Shown: piece after piece, positions 43,467-50,839 of the stretch
How the letters are laid out: every line of letters begins with the position of its first letter
Numbering within the stretch: position 1 is the stretch's first letter
Origin: G963717155 sp963717155
GTDB lineage: Bacteria; Actinomycetota; Thermoleophilia; Gaiellales; JALYLC01
NCBI GenBank assembly: GCA_963717155.1
Contig: OY970326.1
Span: forward strand, 2,418,001-2,482,000
Reading direction: 5' to 3'
DNA length: 64,000 nt
Notes under the pieces: generated by a model
Database searches by the model: none
What the model was told of the DNA's origin: nothing
Seen by the model: the letters and a program-made list of their open reading frames with translations, nothing else
Position numbers and translations under genes: made by a program

Positions 43467-44099
43467 CTAGAGCCCGGGAGGCCACGCGAACCGGTGCGCG
43501 ATCGGGCTCGGAACGTCGGCCTTCGCTCCGACGGTGAGCACGATCTCCAGGTGCGGCGTCAGCACGATCCTGGCGGGATTCCCGGTGTACGGCTTTCCGT
43601 TCACCCACGTGCGGAGCTGGGAGGTGCCCCCCGACGCGCAGTAGCGGCCGATGCAGCTCGCGTTGAGGCGAACTCCCCAGACCCCGAAGAACTTGCCCAG
43701 CTGGTAGTGCTTGTTGCTCGACGACTCGATGTGCACGACGCCCGATGTGTCGTGGGTATGCAGGACGGTCAGGTACTCATCCGTGACGTTGATGCCCACG
43801 AGGGCCGGGACCGGGATGTGCACGCCGTGGACGAAGATGTCGAGGTGCACGTGGATGTGGTAGTCGAGCTGCTCGGCGCCGAGCACCGGCAGGTCGAGCC
43901 GGTCGAGCCGCGCGCGCAGGGAGTCGCCGTCATCGGCCGACCAGGGCACGGGGCCAGTCTGGAGACCGGGCAGCGTCGCGTAGTTGATGCCGACGGCCGG
44001 AGGCGCGACGCGCGAACTGGACGAGGCGGGTGCCGGGACCACGAGAAGTCCGGCCAGGACGGCGAGCGTTGCGACGGCCGCGTACACACGAGGTCCCAT
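43467..44099 (-). CDS. Secreted histidine-rich protein of unknown function
   Basis: A 210-residue exported protein. Signal peptide: VYAAVATLAVLAGLLVVPAPASS. The mature part has YHIHVHLDIFVHGVHIPVPA, then VLHTHDTSGVVHIESSSNKH, so nine histidines fall in two close clusters within a likely beta-rich domain. Two Cys occur in NASCIGRYCASGG. Clustered histidines suggest copper or another metal at the cell surface. I recognise the pattern from uncharacterised actinobacterial proteins but no named function. Divergent from the L,D-transpeptidase gene. Confidence 0.65.
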   Translation of the reverse strand: MGPRVYAAVATLAVLAGLLVVPAPASSSSRVAPPAVGINYATLPGLQTGPVPWSADDGDSLRARLDRLDLPVLGAEQLDYHIHVHLDIFVHGVHIPVPALVGINVTDEYLTVLHTHDTSGVVHIESSSNKHYQLGKFFGVWGVRLNASCIGRYCASGGTSQLRTWVNGKPYTGNPARIVLTPHLEIVLTVGAKADVPSPIAHRFAWPPGL

Positions 44100-44167
44100 G
44101 CGGGCGGAAGCGTACAGAGGGGTACCTGAGCGTACGCTGTGAAAATCAGATCAGGCATGCTGCCGGG

Positions 44168-45772
44168 GTGCTGTCCGGGGGTCGACTGCTCGCAGGGGGG
44201 CTCGGAGTCGTCGTACTTCTGGCCGGGGCGTCTACGGTCGCGCTGAAGGCGGGTGTCGGCGCGCCGAGCGCTCGCATGCAGCCCGATCCCGCCGCTCTCA
44301 CTCGAGTGGTCGTCTCGGGGCCTGCAGCTCACCTCGAGTCCGTGCACGCCACCGGGCCTGGCGGCACGTCGATCCCCGTCTCGATCCGCGACGGTCGCGT
44401 GTGGCCGACGGTCGACCTGCCGGTCGGCGAGAAGGTCGTGATCACGGCGACGATCACGCGCTCGGCTCCGGTGAGCTGGGTGCTCGGCAGCACGTTCCGG
44501 CTGCAGCGTGCGGTGCGAACGCCGCAGGCGCGGATCAGCAGTCGCTGGCTGGAGGTGCCCGCCGGCTCGCCCGTCAAGCTCTCGTTCGCCGCGCCTGTCG
44601 ACCGCGTCAGCATTCGCTCGGGAAGCCACCACGCGGTGCACAAGCTTCCGCCGACGTCGCGCTCGCTCACGCTCCCCGGAACGGTGTCGGCGTCGAGCGC
44701 GCGGACGGTGCTCGTCGCGGCTGCTCCACGCACCTGGGAGACCCTCCCCGACCACGTGCCCGTCACCTGGTTCGCGGCGGGCGGTCTGCCCAAGGTGGTC
44801 GCGACCCCGCGCCCGGGAGCCGCCGGGCTCGGCCCCGGCGCGGTGCTGCGCCTCACCTTCTCGCGACCGGTCAGCGAGATCTTCGGCAAGCGCCTGCCGA
44901 CCCTCAGCCCGAGCACACCCGGCCGCTGGCGTCAGCTCGACACGCACACGCTCACGTTCGCCCCGCACGGCGACGGCTTCGGGATCGACGCGAAGATCCG
45001 TGTCGGGCTTCCGCGCGCGGTGCAGCTCGCTGGACGTCCGAAGGGGACGAGGACGCTGACGTGGAGCGGCGCGACCGGCTCGACCCTCCGGCTGCAGCAG
45101 CTGCTCGCGAACCTCGGCTACCTGCCCGTGCAGTGGGCCCCGTCGGGCGCGCCCGTCGCGACCACGGTCGCAGCGCAACAGGCGGCGGCGATCGATCCGC
45201 CGGCCGGTCACTTCGGCTGGATCTGGAGCGACGTCCCGGCGACGCTGCGCTCCGAGTGGCGCCCCGGCGAGATCACCCCGATGACACAGGGGGCGGTCAT
45301 GGCGTTCCAGGCCCAGAACGGGCTCAAGGTCGATGGGTTCGCCGGGCCGATCGTGTGGCACGATCTGATCGCGGCGACGATCTCCGGCACGCGCAACGCG
45401 CAGGGCTACAGCTACGTGCTCGTCCGGAAGACCAAGCCGCAGTCGCTGACGCTGTGGCACGACGGCACGGTGCTCGTCAACGGGCCGAGCAACACGGGCA
45501 TTCCGCAGGCGCCGACGCCGGACGGGACGTTCCCCGTGTACCTCCGCCTGCGATCGCAGACCATGTCGGGCACGAACCCCGACGGCACGCACTACTCCGA
45601 CGCCGGCATCAAGTGGATCAGCTACTTCCATGCGGGCGAGGCGATCCACGGATTCGACCGCACGTCCTACGGCTCGCCGCAGAGTCTCGGGTGCGTCGAG
45701 CTGCCCGTCTCGGAAGCGGCACGGGTGTGGCCGTACACGCCGATCGGTACGCTCGTGACGATCGCCCCATGA
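44168..45772 (+). CDS. Exported L,D-transpeptidase-like protein with peptidoglycan-binding domain
   Basis: A 534-residue protein. N-terminal signal or anchor: LLAGGLGVVVLLAGASTVAL. Residues 40-290 form Ig-like or BID-type beta domains, about 295-415 a peptidoglycan-binding domain (LRLQQLLANLGYLPV, MTQGAVMAFQAQNGLKVDGF), and the YkuD domain follows: AIHGFDRTSYGS with His494 and PQSLGCVELPVSEA with Cys509. The normal SHGC before the catalytic Cys is SLGC here, so one active-site His is Leu. These enzymes make 3-3 cross-links in peptidoglycan. GTG 44168 is the first start before the signal. Confidence 0.78.
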   Translation: MLSGGRLLAGGLGVVVLLAGASTVALKAGVGAPSARMQPDPAALTRVVVSGPAAHLESVHATGPGGTSIPVSIRDGRVWPTVDLPVGEKVVITATITRSAPVSWVLGSTFRLQRAVRTPQARISSRWLEVPAGSPVKLSFAAPVDRVSIRSGSHHAVHKLPPTSRSLTLPGTVSASSARTVLVAAAPRTWETLPDHVPVTWFAAGGLPKVVATPRPGAAGLGPGAVLRLTFSRPVSEIFGKRLPTLSPSTPGRWRQLDTHTLTFAPHGDGFGIDAKIRVGLPRAVQLAGRPKGTRTLTWSGATGSTLRLQQLLANLGYLPVQWAPSGAPVATTVAAQQAAAIDPPAGHFGWIWSDVPATLRSEWRPGEITPMTQGAVMAFQAQNGLKVDGFAGPIVWHDLIAATISGTRNAQGYSYVLVRKTKPQSLTLWHDGTVLVNGPSNTGIPQAPTPDGTFPVYLRLRSQTMSGTNPDGTHYSDAGIKWISYFHAGEAIHGFDRTSYGSPQSLGCVELPVSEAARVWPYTPIGTLVTIAP

Positions 45773-45779
45773 GAATGGT

Positions 45780-45804
45780 GTTTTGTTCCCCTCGAACCGG
45801 GTTG
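45780..45804 (+). promoter_or_regulatory. Candidate sigma-B/F promoter before flavoprotein gene
   Basis: GTTT (45780-45783) and GGGTTG (45799-45804) are 15 bases apart, like the GTTT/GGGTAT boxes of SigB/SigF promoters. The -10 box ends eight bases before ATG 45813, so the mRNA would be nearly leaderless, although GAAGAGG before the ATG could also serve as ribosome site. Confidence 0.4.
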
Positions 45805-45812
45805 AAGAGGCC

Positions 45813-47048
45813 ATGAGCTCCAAGCGCACGTTCGTGATCATCGGAGGAGGCCTGGCCGGCGCCACGGCCGCGGCGACGCTTCGCGAGGAAGGGTTCGACG
45901 GCCGCGTGGTCGTCGTCGGCAGCGAGCCGGAGCGACCGTACAACCGGCCCCCGCTCTCGAAGGAGTACCTCCGCGGCGAGCCCGACTCGGAGGAGAAGCT
46001 CCCCGTCCACGAGCCGAAGTTCTACGGCGATCAGGAGATCGAGCTCCGCCTGTCCACGACCGTGGAGTCGCTCGACATCGGAGCGCGCGAGGTGGTGCTG
46101 AGCGGAGGTGAGCGCATCGCGTTCGACGCGACCCTGCTCGCGACGGGCTCCGAGCCGCGCACCCTGTCGATCCCCGGCGCCGAGCTCGACGCCGTCCACC
46201 ACCTGCGGACGCACCCCGACTCCGACGCGATCGCTGGCCGCATCCGCAGCTCGAAGCACATCGTGGTCATCGGTGCCGGCTGGATCGGCTGCGAGGTCGC
46301 CGCGTCTGCGAGGCAGCTGGGCGCCGACGTCACGCTGATCGCACCGAATCACGTGCCGCTCGAGAAGGTGCTCGGCATGGAGCTCGGCGGCTTCTACCGC
46401 GACGTGCATCGCGACAACGGCGTCGATCTCATGCTGGAGTCCGAGGTCGTCCGGATCGAGGGCGCCGGCAGGGTCGAGCGGGTTGCGACGGCCGACGGCC
46501 GGACCGTCGAGTGCGACGGGGTCGTCGTCGGCATCGGAGCGGCGCCGCGCATCGACCTCGCGCGCGAGGCCGGGATCTTCGTCGACAACGGCGTGCTCGT
46601 CGACGGGCGGCTGCAGACGGGCGCTCCGGGCGTCTTCGCCGCCGGCGACATCGCGAGCGTCCCGAACCCGCTGTACGGCGGCCGTCGCATTCGCGTCGAG
46701 CACTGGGCGAACGCCCTCGACCAGGGGCCGGCTGCCGCCCGCGCCATGCTCGGCTCGGACGATCTCTGGCGGCGGGTGCCGTACTTCTTCTCCGACCAGT
46801 ACGACGTGGGCATGGAGTTCGCAGGCGACCTCGGCAGCGCGGACCGGCTCGTGCTGCGCGGCGACCTCGCAGGTCGCGAGTTCATCGCGTTCTGGCTGAG
46901 CCGCGACCACATCGTCGCCGGCATGAACGTCAATGTCTGGGACGTCTCCGAGCCGATCCAGACCCTGATCTCGAAGAACGCGGTCGTCGACGACAAGCAG
47001 CTCATCGATCCCGACGTTTCACTCGAGGAGCTCGCCGCCAGCGCGTGA
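45813..47048 (+). CDS. FAD-dependent ferredoxin/rubredoxin reductase-like protein
   Basis: A 411-residue pyridine nucleotide-disulfide-type flavoprotein without a redox cysteine pair. VIIGGGLAGATAAATLREEG binds FAD, VVVIGAGWIGCEVAASARQL binds NAD(P)H, and the second FAD contact is VFAAGDIASVPNPLYGG. It ends with a reductase C-terminal domain (VPYFFSDQYDVGMEFAGDLG). Such proteins pass electrons from NAD(P)H to a ferredoxin. No ferredoxin or P450 gene is nearby; a redox-dead thioredoxin-like gene follows. The ATG at 45813 is preferred over an in-frame one at 45783, which sits inside the promoter-like element. Confidence 0.85.
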   Translation: MSSKRTFVIIGGGLAGATAAATLREEGFDGRVVVVGSEPERPYNRPPLSKEYLRGEPDSEEKLPVHEPKFYGDQEIELRLSTTVESLDIGAREVVLSGGERIAFDATLLATGSEPRTLSIPGAELDAVHHLRTHPDSDAIAGRIRSSKHIVVIGAGWIGCEVAASARQLGADVTLIAPNHVPLEKVLGMELGGFYRDVHRDNGVDLMLESEVVRIEGAGRVERVATADGRTVECDGVVVGIGAAPRIDLAREAGIFVDNGVLVDGRLQTGAPGVFAAGDIASVPNPLYGGRRIRVEHWANALDQGPAAARAMLGSDDLWRRVPYFFSDQYDVGMEFAGDLGSADRLVLRGDLAGREFIAFWLSRDHIVAGMNVNVWDVSEPIQTLISKNAVVDDKQLIDPDVSLEELAASA

Positions 47049-47062
47049 GGGGGCCGCCCAGG

Positions 47063-47087
47063 GTTTGCCCGACACGGCGTCGGGTAG
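47063..47087 (+). promoter_or_regulatory. Candidate sigma-B/F promoter before thioredoxin-like gene
   Basis: GTTT (47063-47066), a 15-base spacer and GGGTAG (47082-47087) match the SigB/SigF pattern best of all in this region. The -10 box ends eight bases before GTG 47096, again suggesting a leaderless transcript. It could also serve the STAS/RsbW genes downstream, giving positive feedback. Confidence 0.45.
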
Positions 47088-47095
47088 AAGCAGGT

Positions 47096-47377
47096 GTGTC
47101 CGAACGCGCACAGCTCCTCTACTTCACGTCTCCGCGCTCCGGACCGGCGCGCCGCGTCGAGTCGCTGCTCGACCAGGTACTGCAGGAACGGCGCAACCAC
47201 GACGCGTTCGACCGTGAGGTCGTCGATGTCGACGAGGACGAGGCGATCGCCGCACGCTACGCCGTCGACGAGGTGCCGACGATCCTCGTCGTCGAGGGCG
47301 GACGCGAGATGTGTCGGATCGATGGGCGCCCGAGCGTCGCGGCGCTCCGAGAGGCGCTGGCACCGTGGCTGCGGTAG
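47096..47377 (+). CDS. Thioredoxin-fold protein lacking both active-site cysteines
   Basis: A 93-residue single-domain protein. LLYFTSPRSGPARRVESLLD aligns with the thioredoxin strand-helix that carries WCGPC, but Ser15 and Ala18 stand where the two cysteines should be. The cis-proline loop is kept (YAVDEVPTILVVEGGREM), as is the last helix. It therefore cannot do thiol exchange and may bind a partner, as other redox-dead thioredoxin folds do. GTG 47096 starts eight bases after a SigB-like -10 box. The STAS gene follows 60 bases later. Confidence 0.75.
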   Translation: MSERAQLLYFTSPRSGPARRVESLLDQVLQERRNHDAFDREVVDVDEDEAIAARYAVDEVPTILVVEGGREMCRIDGRPSVAALREALAPWLR

Positions 47378-47437
47378 CGGCAGGGGGCTGCGGCTACGAT
47401 CACGGCGTTCGCAGATGCGAGCTGACGGAGGGGGCGC

Positions 47438-47806
47438 ATGACGGAAGGGCAGATCGACGTCGAGCACCTGTCGGCCACGACGGCGGCAGTCGTTCTGCGC
47501 GGCGAGCATGACGTGTACACGGTGCCCACGCTGCGGGAGCGGCTCGACGAGCTGCACGCGAAGAAGCTCTTCGTGATGATCGACCTGTCCCAGACCTCGT
47601 TCCTCGACTCGTCGGTGCTCGGGGCGCTGCTCGGAGCGACCGAGAAGGCGCGTGCCCAGGGCACGGGCGTCGCCGTGGTGCTCGGTGATCCCCCGACCGA
47701 CGCCGTGGCCCGGATCTTCGAGGTCACCGGCCTGGCGGACGTGCTGCCGACCCGCTCGACCCGAGCTCAGGCGCACGAGGTGCTCGCCGCGGCGGGTTCG
47801 CAGTGA
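47438..47806 (+). CDS. STAS-domain anti-sigma factor antagonist (RsbV-like)
   Basis: A 122-residue STAS protein. VVLRGEHDVYTVPTLRERLD is strand 2/helix 1 and DLSQTSFLDSSVLGALLGA contains the regulatory serine, Ser58 or Ser59. When unphosphorylated, RsbV-type proteins bind the RsbW kinase and free the sigma factor. GAGGGGG stands before the ATG. Its last four bases overlap the GTG of the kinase gene, so the switch protein and its kinase are made together. A TACGAT -10-like box lies at 47394-47399. Confidence 0.87.
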   Translation: MTEGQIDVEHLSATTAAVVLRGEHDVYTVPTLRERLDELHAKKLFVMIDLSQTSFLDSSVLGALLGATEKARAQGTGVAVVLGDPPTDAVARIFEVTGLADVLPTRSTRAQAHEVLAAAGSQ

Positions 47807-48222
47807 GCGCCGGCGATGCGCCTGCGGTCCTGCTCCGCATGCCGGCCCTGCCCGATGCGGTCGGCGTGGCGCGGCAGGCGCTGACCGGCGCGTGCGAGGC
47901 TCTCGGACTCGGCGCGCGGGCGACGGGCGACGTGCGTCTCGCGGTCAGCGAGGCCTGTACGAACGTGGTGGCACACGCGTACCGCGACCGCGACGAGCCC
48001 GGTGAGCTCGAGGTTGCCGTGCTGCTCGACCCGGGCGAGCTGACCGTCATCGTGCGAGATCGCGGCACCGGGATCGCTCCGCGGATCGAGGGCGGCGGAC
48101 TCGGTCTGGGGCTGCCGCTGATCGCCGCGCTGACCCGCCGCGCGGAGATCTCCGAGCACTCGGGCGGTGGCACGGAGGTCACGATGACGTTCGTGACGGT
48201 CGAGCTGGAGTCGGCGCTGTGA
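47803..48222 (+). CDS. RsbW-like anti-sigma factor serine kinase
   Basis: A 139-residue GHKL ATPase. N box VRLAVSEACTNVVAHAYRDR, G1 box VRDRGTGIAPRIE, G2 box GGGLGLGLPLIAALTRRAEI. It would hold the sigma factor encoded at 49.1 kb and phosphorylate the STAS protein encoded just before it. Start GTG and stop TGA both form four-base overlaps with neighbours, so three proteins are translationally coupled. The orphan kinase at 24.5 kb is a paralogue. Confidence 0.87.
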   Translation: MSAGDAPAVLLRMPALPDAVGVARQALTGACEALGLGARATGDVRLAVSEACTNVVAHAYRDRDEPGELEVAVLLDPGELTVIVRDRGTGIAPRIEGGGLGLGLPLIAALTRRAEISEHSGGGTEVTMTFVTVELESAL

Positions 48223-48590
48223 GCGGCTTCCGCGTCGAGGCCCAGTTCGCGGACGCGACGATCGCCGGCGCCGTGCTCGGCCGCGTCGTGGGCATCCTCG
48301 GCGCGCGTGTCGCGCTGCCGATCGACCGGCTCTCCGACGCGCTGCTCGTCAGCGACGCGCTGATCGCTGCGACGGACGGCGACCGCAAGAGCGTCCAGAT
48401 CGAGGCCGAGCTCGAGCCGAAGCGGCTGTCGCTCCGCATCGGGCCGCTGGAGCCGGGTGGAGCCGAGCGCCTGATCGGCGCGATCGAGGCACCACTCGGT
48501 GCGGGAGCGCTCGCGCGTCTGGTGGACGAGCTGGGGACGTCGGCAGAGAGCAGCGGCGAGTTCCTGGTGCTCGGTCTCGCGCCTGCCTGA
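48219..48590 (+). CDS. Unknown protein coupled to the anti-sigma kinase
   Basis: A 123-residue soluble protein: FRVEAQFADATIAGAVLGRV, then LPIDRLSDALLVSDALIAAT, then a beta strand pair KSVQIEAELEPKRLSLRIGP and a C-terminal helix (GALARLVDELGTSAE). The order helix-strand-strand-helix recalls half of a GHKL ATPase, but the N box asparagine and the glycine boxes are absent. It overlaps the kinase gene by four bases. It may be a degenerate ATPase partner that modulates the kinase. I do not recognise a named family. Confidence 0.6.
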   Translation: MSGFRVEAQFADATIAGAVLGRVVGILGARVALPIDRLSDALLVSDALIAATDGDRKSVQIEAELEPKRLSLRIGPLEPGGAERLIGAIEAPLGAGALARLVDELGTSAESSGEFLVLGLAPA

Positions 48591-48600
48591 TCGCTCGGCG

Positions 48601-48625
48601 GTTTCGGGCCGGCCGGAACGGGGGA
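48601..48625 (+). promoter_or_regulatory. Candidate sigma-B/F promoter before YtxH-like gene
   Basis: GTTT (48601-48604) and GGGGGA (48620-48625) are 15 bases apart, ten bases after the previous gene and 35 bases before ATG 48661. The -10 is a weaker match (GGGGGA instead of GGGTAT). GAGAGGAG near 48645-48652 provides a ribosome site, so this transcript would have a leader. Confidence 0.35.
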
Positions 48626-48660
48626 GAGCCCAGTGGACACCCCCCGAGAGGAGTTCGAGC

Positions 48661-48936
48661 ATGCAGAACGTTTGGAAGGGCATGGCGCTCGGAGCGCTGG
48701 TCGGCGCAGTCGTCGGCATGGTGCTCGATGCGATGCAGGGTGCAGGTCGAATCGCCGGCGAGACCGCGAGCCAGATACGCGACGAGGCGCCGGCGGTGGC
48801 GGCCCGCGTGCGCGATGCGGCACGTGAGGCCGGTGCCCACGCGGTCGACACGGCGCGCGAGGCGAGTTCGCACGCGGTCGACACAGCGCGAGAGGCCAGC
48901 GCAGAGGCGCGCGACCGGTTGAGCAACGCCAGCTGA
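48661..48936 (+). CDS. YtxH-like small stress protein with repeated helix
   Basis: A 91-residue protein. A hydrophobic segment, GMALGALVGAVVGMVLDAMQ, is followed by a long charged helix with repeats HAVDTAREASSHAVDTAREA and further AREA units, the pattern of YtxH/gas-vesicle-like general stress proteins anchored in the membrane. It lies between the anti-sigma genes and the sigma factor, with its own SigB-like promoter candidate. GAGAGGAG precedes the ATG. The exact biochemical role is unknown. Confidence 0.65.
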   Translation: MQNVWKGMALGALVGAVVGMVLDAMQGAGRIAGETASQIRDEAPAVAARVRDAAREAGAHAVDTAREASSHAVDTAREASAEARDRLSNAS

Positions 48937-49053
48937 TTCGCGCCGCCCGGGTGCTCGCATCGCCTTCATGGCCGCGATGCGAGCACCCGTACACTTGAGT
49001 GCCGGAGGGTGGTCGACGACGATCGCGTGCAAGCTCGTGGCGTTCTGCACGAC

Positions 49054-49078
49054 GTTTGAGGCTCACGGCATCGGGTGA
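49054..49078 (+). promoter_or_regulatory. Candidate autoregulatory sigma-B/F promoter before the sigma gene
   Basis: GTTT (49054-49057), 15 bases, then GGGTGA (49073-49078). The -10 ends eleven bases before ATG 49090 and covers the upstream in-frame GTG 49075, so the mRNA would begin very near the start codon. It suggests the sigma factor transcribes its own gene. Confidence 0.42.
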
Positions 49079-49089
49079 CAACGCCCGTC

Positions 49090-49911
49090 ATGGACTCGTC
49101 CTCTCTCACCTATGCCGAACCACACACCTCCGAGGCAGCGCGCACGAAGCCTTCGCGCCGGAACGCCATGAGCGCCGCCACGGAAGCGCGTCTGATCGAG
49201 CGCTGGCAGCGCAACGGCGATCACGCTGCGCGCGAGCAGCTCGTCGAGCGCTACCGCGGTCTCGTTCGCGCGCTGGCCGCGCGCCACTCCGAGTGGGGCG
49301 AGCCGTTCGACGACCTGCTCCAGGTCGCGTGGATCGGCTTTCTGAAGGCGCTCGATCGCTTCGACCCGAACCGCGAGGTCAAGCTCGCCACGTATGCAAC
49401 TGCGACGATCGTCGGTGAGCTGCGCCGGCACTACCGGGACCGCGCCTGGGCGCTGCACGTTCCGCGTTCGGTGCGCGAGCTCCGCGCGCGCGTGTACGCC
49501 GTCGTCGACCGGCTGACGGCCGAGCTCGGAGCCTCGCCGACCGTCTCCGACATCGCGAACGAGCTCGGCGTCGGCGAAGAGGAGGTCCTCGACGCGATGC
49601 AGGCCGGCGGAGCGCGCGCCGCGCGCACGCTTGCGCCGTTGACCGAGGACGGCGAGAGCGAGATCGACGTCCCCTACCAGGACCCGGCCTTCGCCGAGAG
49701 CGAGGCGCGGATGCTCGTGCACGAGGGGCTCGCCTCGCTGGGCGAGCGCGAGCGACGCATCATCGCGCTCCGCTTCCAGGATGGGCTCACGCAGAGCCAG
49801 ATCGCCTCCCGCCTGGGGATCTCCCAGATGCACGTATCGCGCCTCCTGCGGCGCGCGCTCGAGTCGCTGCGCGAGCAGGTCGGCGAGATCGAAGATCTCA
49901 GCGATAGCTGA
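49090..49911 (+). CDS. RNA polymerase sigma factor, SigB/SigF/SigG family
   Basis: A 273-residue group 3 sigma factor. Region 2: REQLVERYRGLVRALAARHS, then FDDLLQVAWIGFLKALDRFD (core binding) and REVKLATYATATIVGELRRH with -10 recognition. Region 3: VPRSVRELRARVYAVVDRLT with PTVSDIANELGVGEEEVLDA. Region 4: LASLGERERRIIALRFQDGL, TQSQIASRLGISQMHVSRLL contacts the -35 box. It is the likely target of the STAS/RsbW pair 1.3 kb upstream. ATG 49090 is chosen because a candidate promoter covers GTG 49075; ATG 49168 is also possible. Confidence 0.9.
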   Translation: MDSSSLTYAEPHTSEAARTKPSRRNAMSAATEARLIERWQRNGDHAAREQLVERYRGLVRALAARHSEWGEPFDDLLQVAWIGFLKALDRFDPNREVKLATYATATIVGELRRHYRDRAWALHVPRSVRELRARVYAVVDRLTAELGASPTVSDIANELGVGEEEVLDAMQAGGARAARTLAPLTEDGESEIDVPYQDPAFAESEARMLVHEGLASLGERERRIIALRFQDGLTQSQIASRLGISQMHVSRLLRRALESLREQVGEIEDLSDS

Positions 49912-49920
49912 GTAGCTGAG

Positions 49921-49944
49921 GTTTAGGGGGTCGCCGCGGGGGAA
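49921..49944 (+). promoter_or_regulatory. Candidate sigma-B/F promoter before csbD
   Basis: GTTT (49921-49924), 14 bases, then GGGGAA (49939-49944). It starts nine bases after the sigma gene stop and would give a leader of about 165 bases before csbD. CsbD genes are known SigB targets in Bacillus, which supports this reading. The rest of the 204-base gap has no gene that I can support. Confidence 0.38.
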
Positions 49945-50115
49945 GCACGGCGGTATGACACCCCCGAGAACACCAGGACACACCCCGAGATGAGCGGGTT
50001 CACGCTCATCCTCGATGGAGGCGACGGCGCGCCACGGAACGGCTTCGAAGTGCGCCTCGCCCGTGTCATCGGGGTTGCACGACACGCGACGACCACTCCC
50101 CAGGAGGTTGGCAGC

Positions 50116-50298
50116 ATGAGCATCGAAGACCAGGCCAAGGGCAAGTTCGAAGAGGCCAAGGGCCGCACGAAGCAGGCGCAGGGCGACCTGACGGGCGACA
50201 AGTCGAAGAAGAGCGAGGGCATCGCCGACGAGGCGAAGGGCAAGACGCGCCAGGCGACCGACAAGGTTCGCGAGGCAGCGCACGACCTCACCAAGTAG
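50116..50298 (+). CDS. csbD: CsbD-family stress protein
   Basis: A 60-residue very hydrophilic protein. MSIEDQAKGKFEEAKGRTKQ followed by AQGDLTGDKSKKSEGIADEA is the CsbD pattern of charged repeats that ends in VREAAHDLTK. CsbD proteins accumulate in general stress and their role is unknown. AGGAGG lies before the ATG and a strong hairpin terminator follows after 24 bases, so it is the last gene of the stress block. The open frame extends upstream to 49990 but only as unlike sequence. Confidence 0.88.
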   Translation: MSIEDQAKGKFEEAKGRTKQAQGDLTGDKSKKSEGIADEAKGKTRQATDKVREAAHDLTK

Positions 50299-50322
50299 CA
50301 GGCACTCGCACAGTGGACGACG

Positions 50323-50351
50323 ACGGGGCCCCGGGTGATCCGGGGCCCCGT
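50323..50351 (+). terminator. Intrinsic terminator after csbD
   Basis: ACGGGGCCCCGG and CCGGGGCCCCGT form a perfect 12-bp stem with a GTGAT loop, followed by TTCGTTTCGT. This is the strongest rho-independent terminator in the window. It closes the stress block and separates it from the cupin/mannosidase unit. Confidence 0.88.
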
Positions 50352-50402
50352 TCGTTTCGTAGGCGCACCACTTTTCGGCAATCTCGCGCTATGGTCAGAG
50401 CG

Positions 50403-50822
50403 ATGGCGACACACGTAGATGCCGTGGAAACCGACGAGCCACGCAAGCGCTGGGTCCAGATGACCCGCATCGTTCCGAAGCCGTGGGGTCACGAGATGAT
50501 CTTCGCGGACGTGCCCGGGAGCTTCTCCGGCAAGGAGCTCCACGTGCGCGCAGGACAGTCTCTGAGCCTGCAGTACCACGAGTACAAGGACGAGGTGCTG
50601 GCGGTGCGCTCGGGCCGCGTGCTCCTCGAGATCGGCCCCTCGCTCGACGCGCTCGACCGGATCGAGCTCGCGCCGGGCGACAGCGTGCACGTGCGGCCCG
50701 GAATCCTGCATCGCACGAACGCGATCGAGGACTCCGTCGTGCTCGAAGCGTCGACGCACTACCCCGACGACGTCGTACGCATCGACGACCGGTACGGCCG
50801 CGAGGGGACGAGCGCTCCCTAA
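50403..50822 (+). CDS. Cupin protein, mannose-6-phosphate isomerase type II-like
   Basis: A 139-residue cupin. TRIVPKPWGHEMIFADVPGS opens the fold; SLSLQYHEYKDEVLAVRSGR holds the metal-type His and Glu, and LAPGDSVHVRPGILHRTNAI is the second cupin motif. It resembles the phosphomannose isomerase C-terminal domain of ManC/AlgA proteins. It stands 17 bases before an alpha-mannosidase gene, so a step in mannose use is likely. TATGGT (50390-50395) ends seven bases before ATG 50403, suggesting a leaderless message; ATG 50391 lies inside that box. Confidence 0.75.
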   Translation: MATHVDAVETDEPRKRWVQMTRIVPKPWGHEMIFADVPGSFSGKELHVRAGQSLSLQYHEYKDEVLAVRSGRVLLEIGPSLDALDRIELAPGDSVHVRPGILHRTNAIEDSVVLEASTHYPDDVVRIDDRYGREGTSAP

Positions 50823-50839
50823 GCTCGTCCTGCGGGTCG

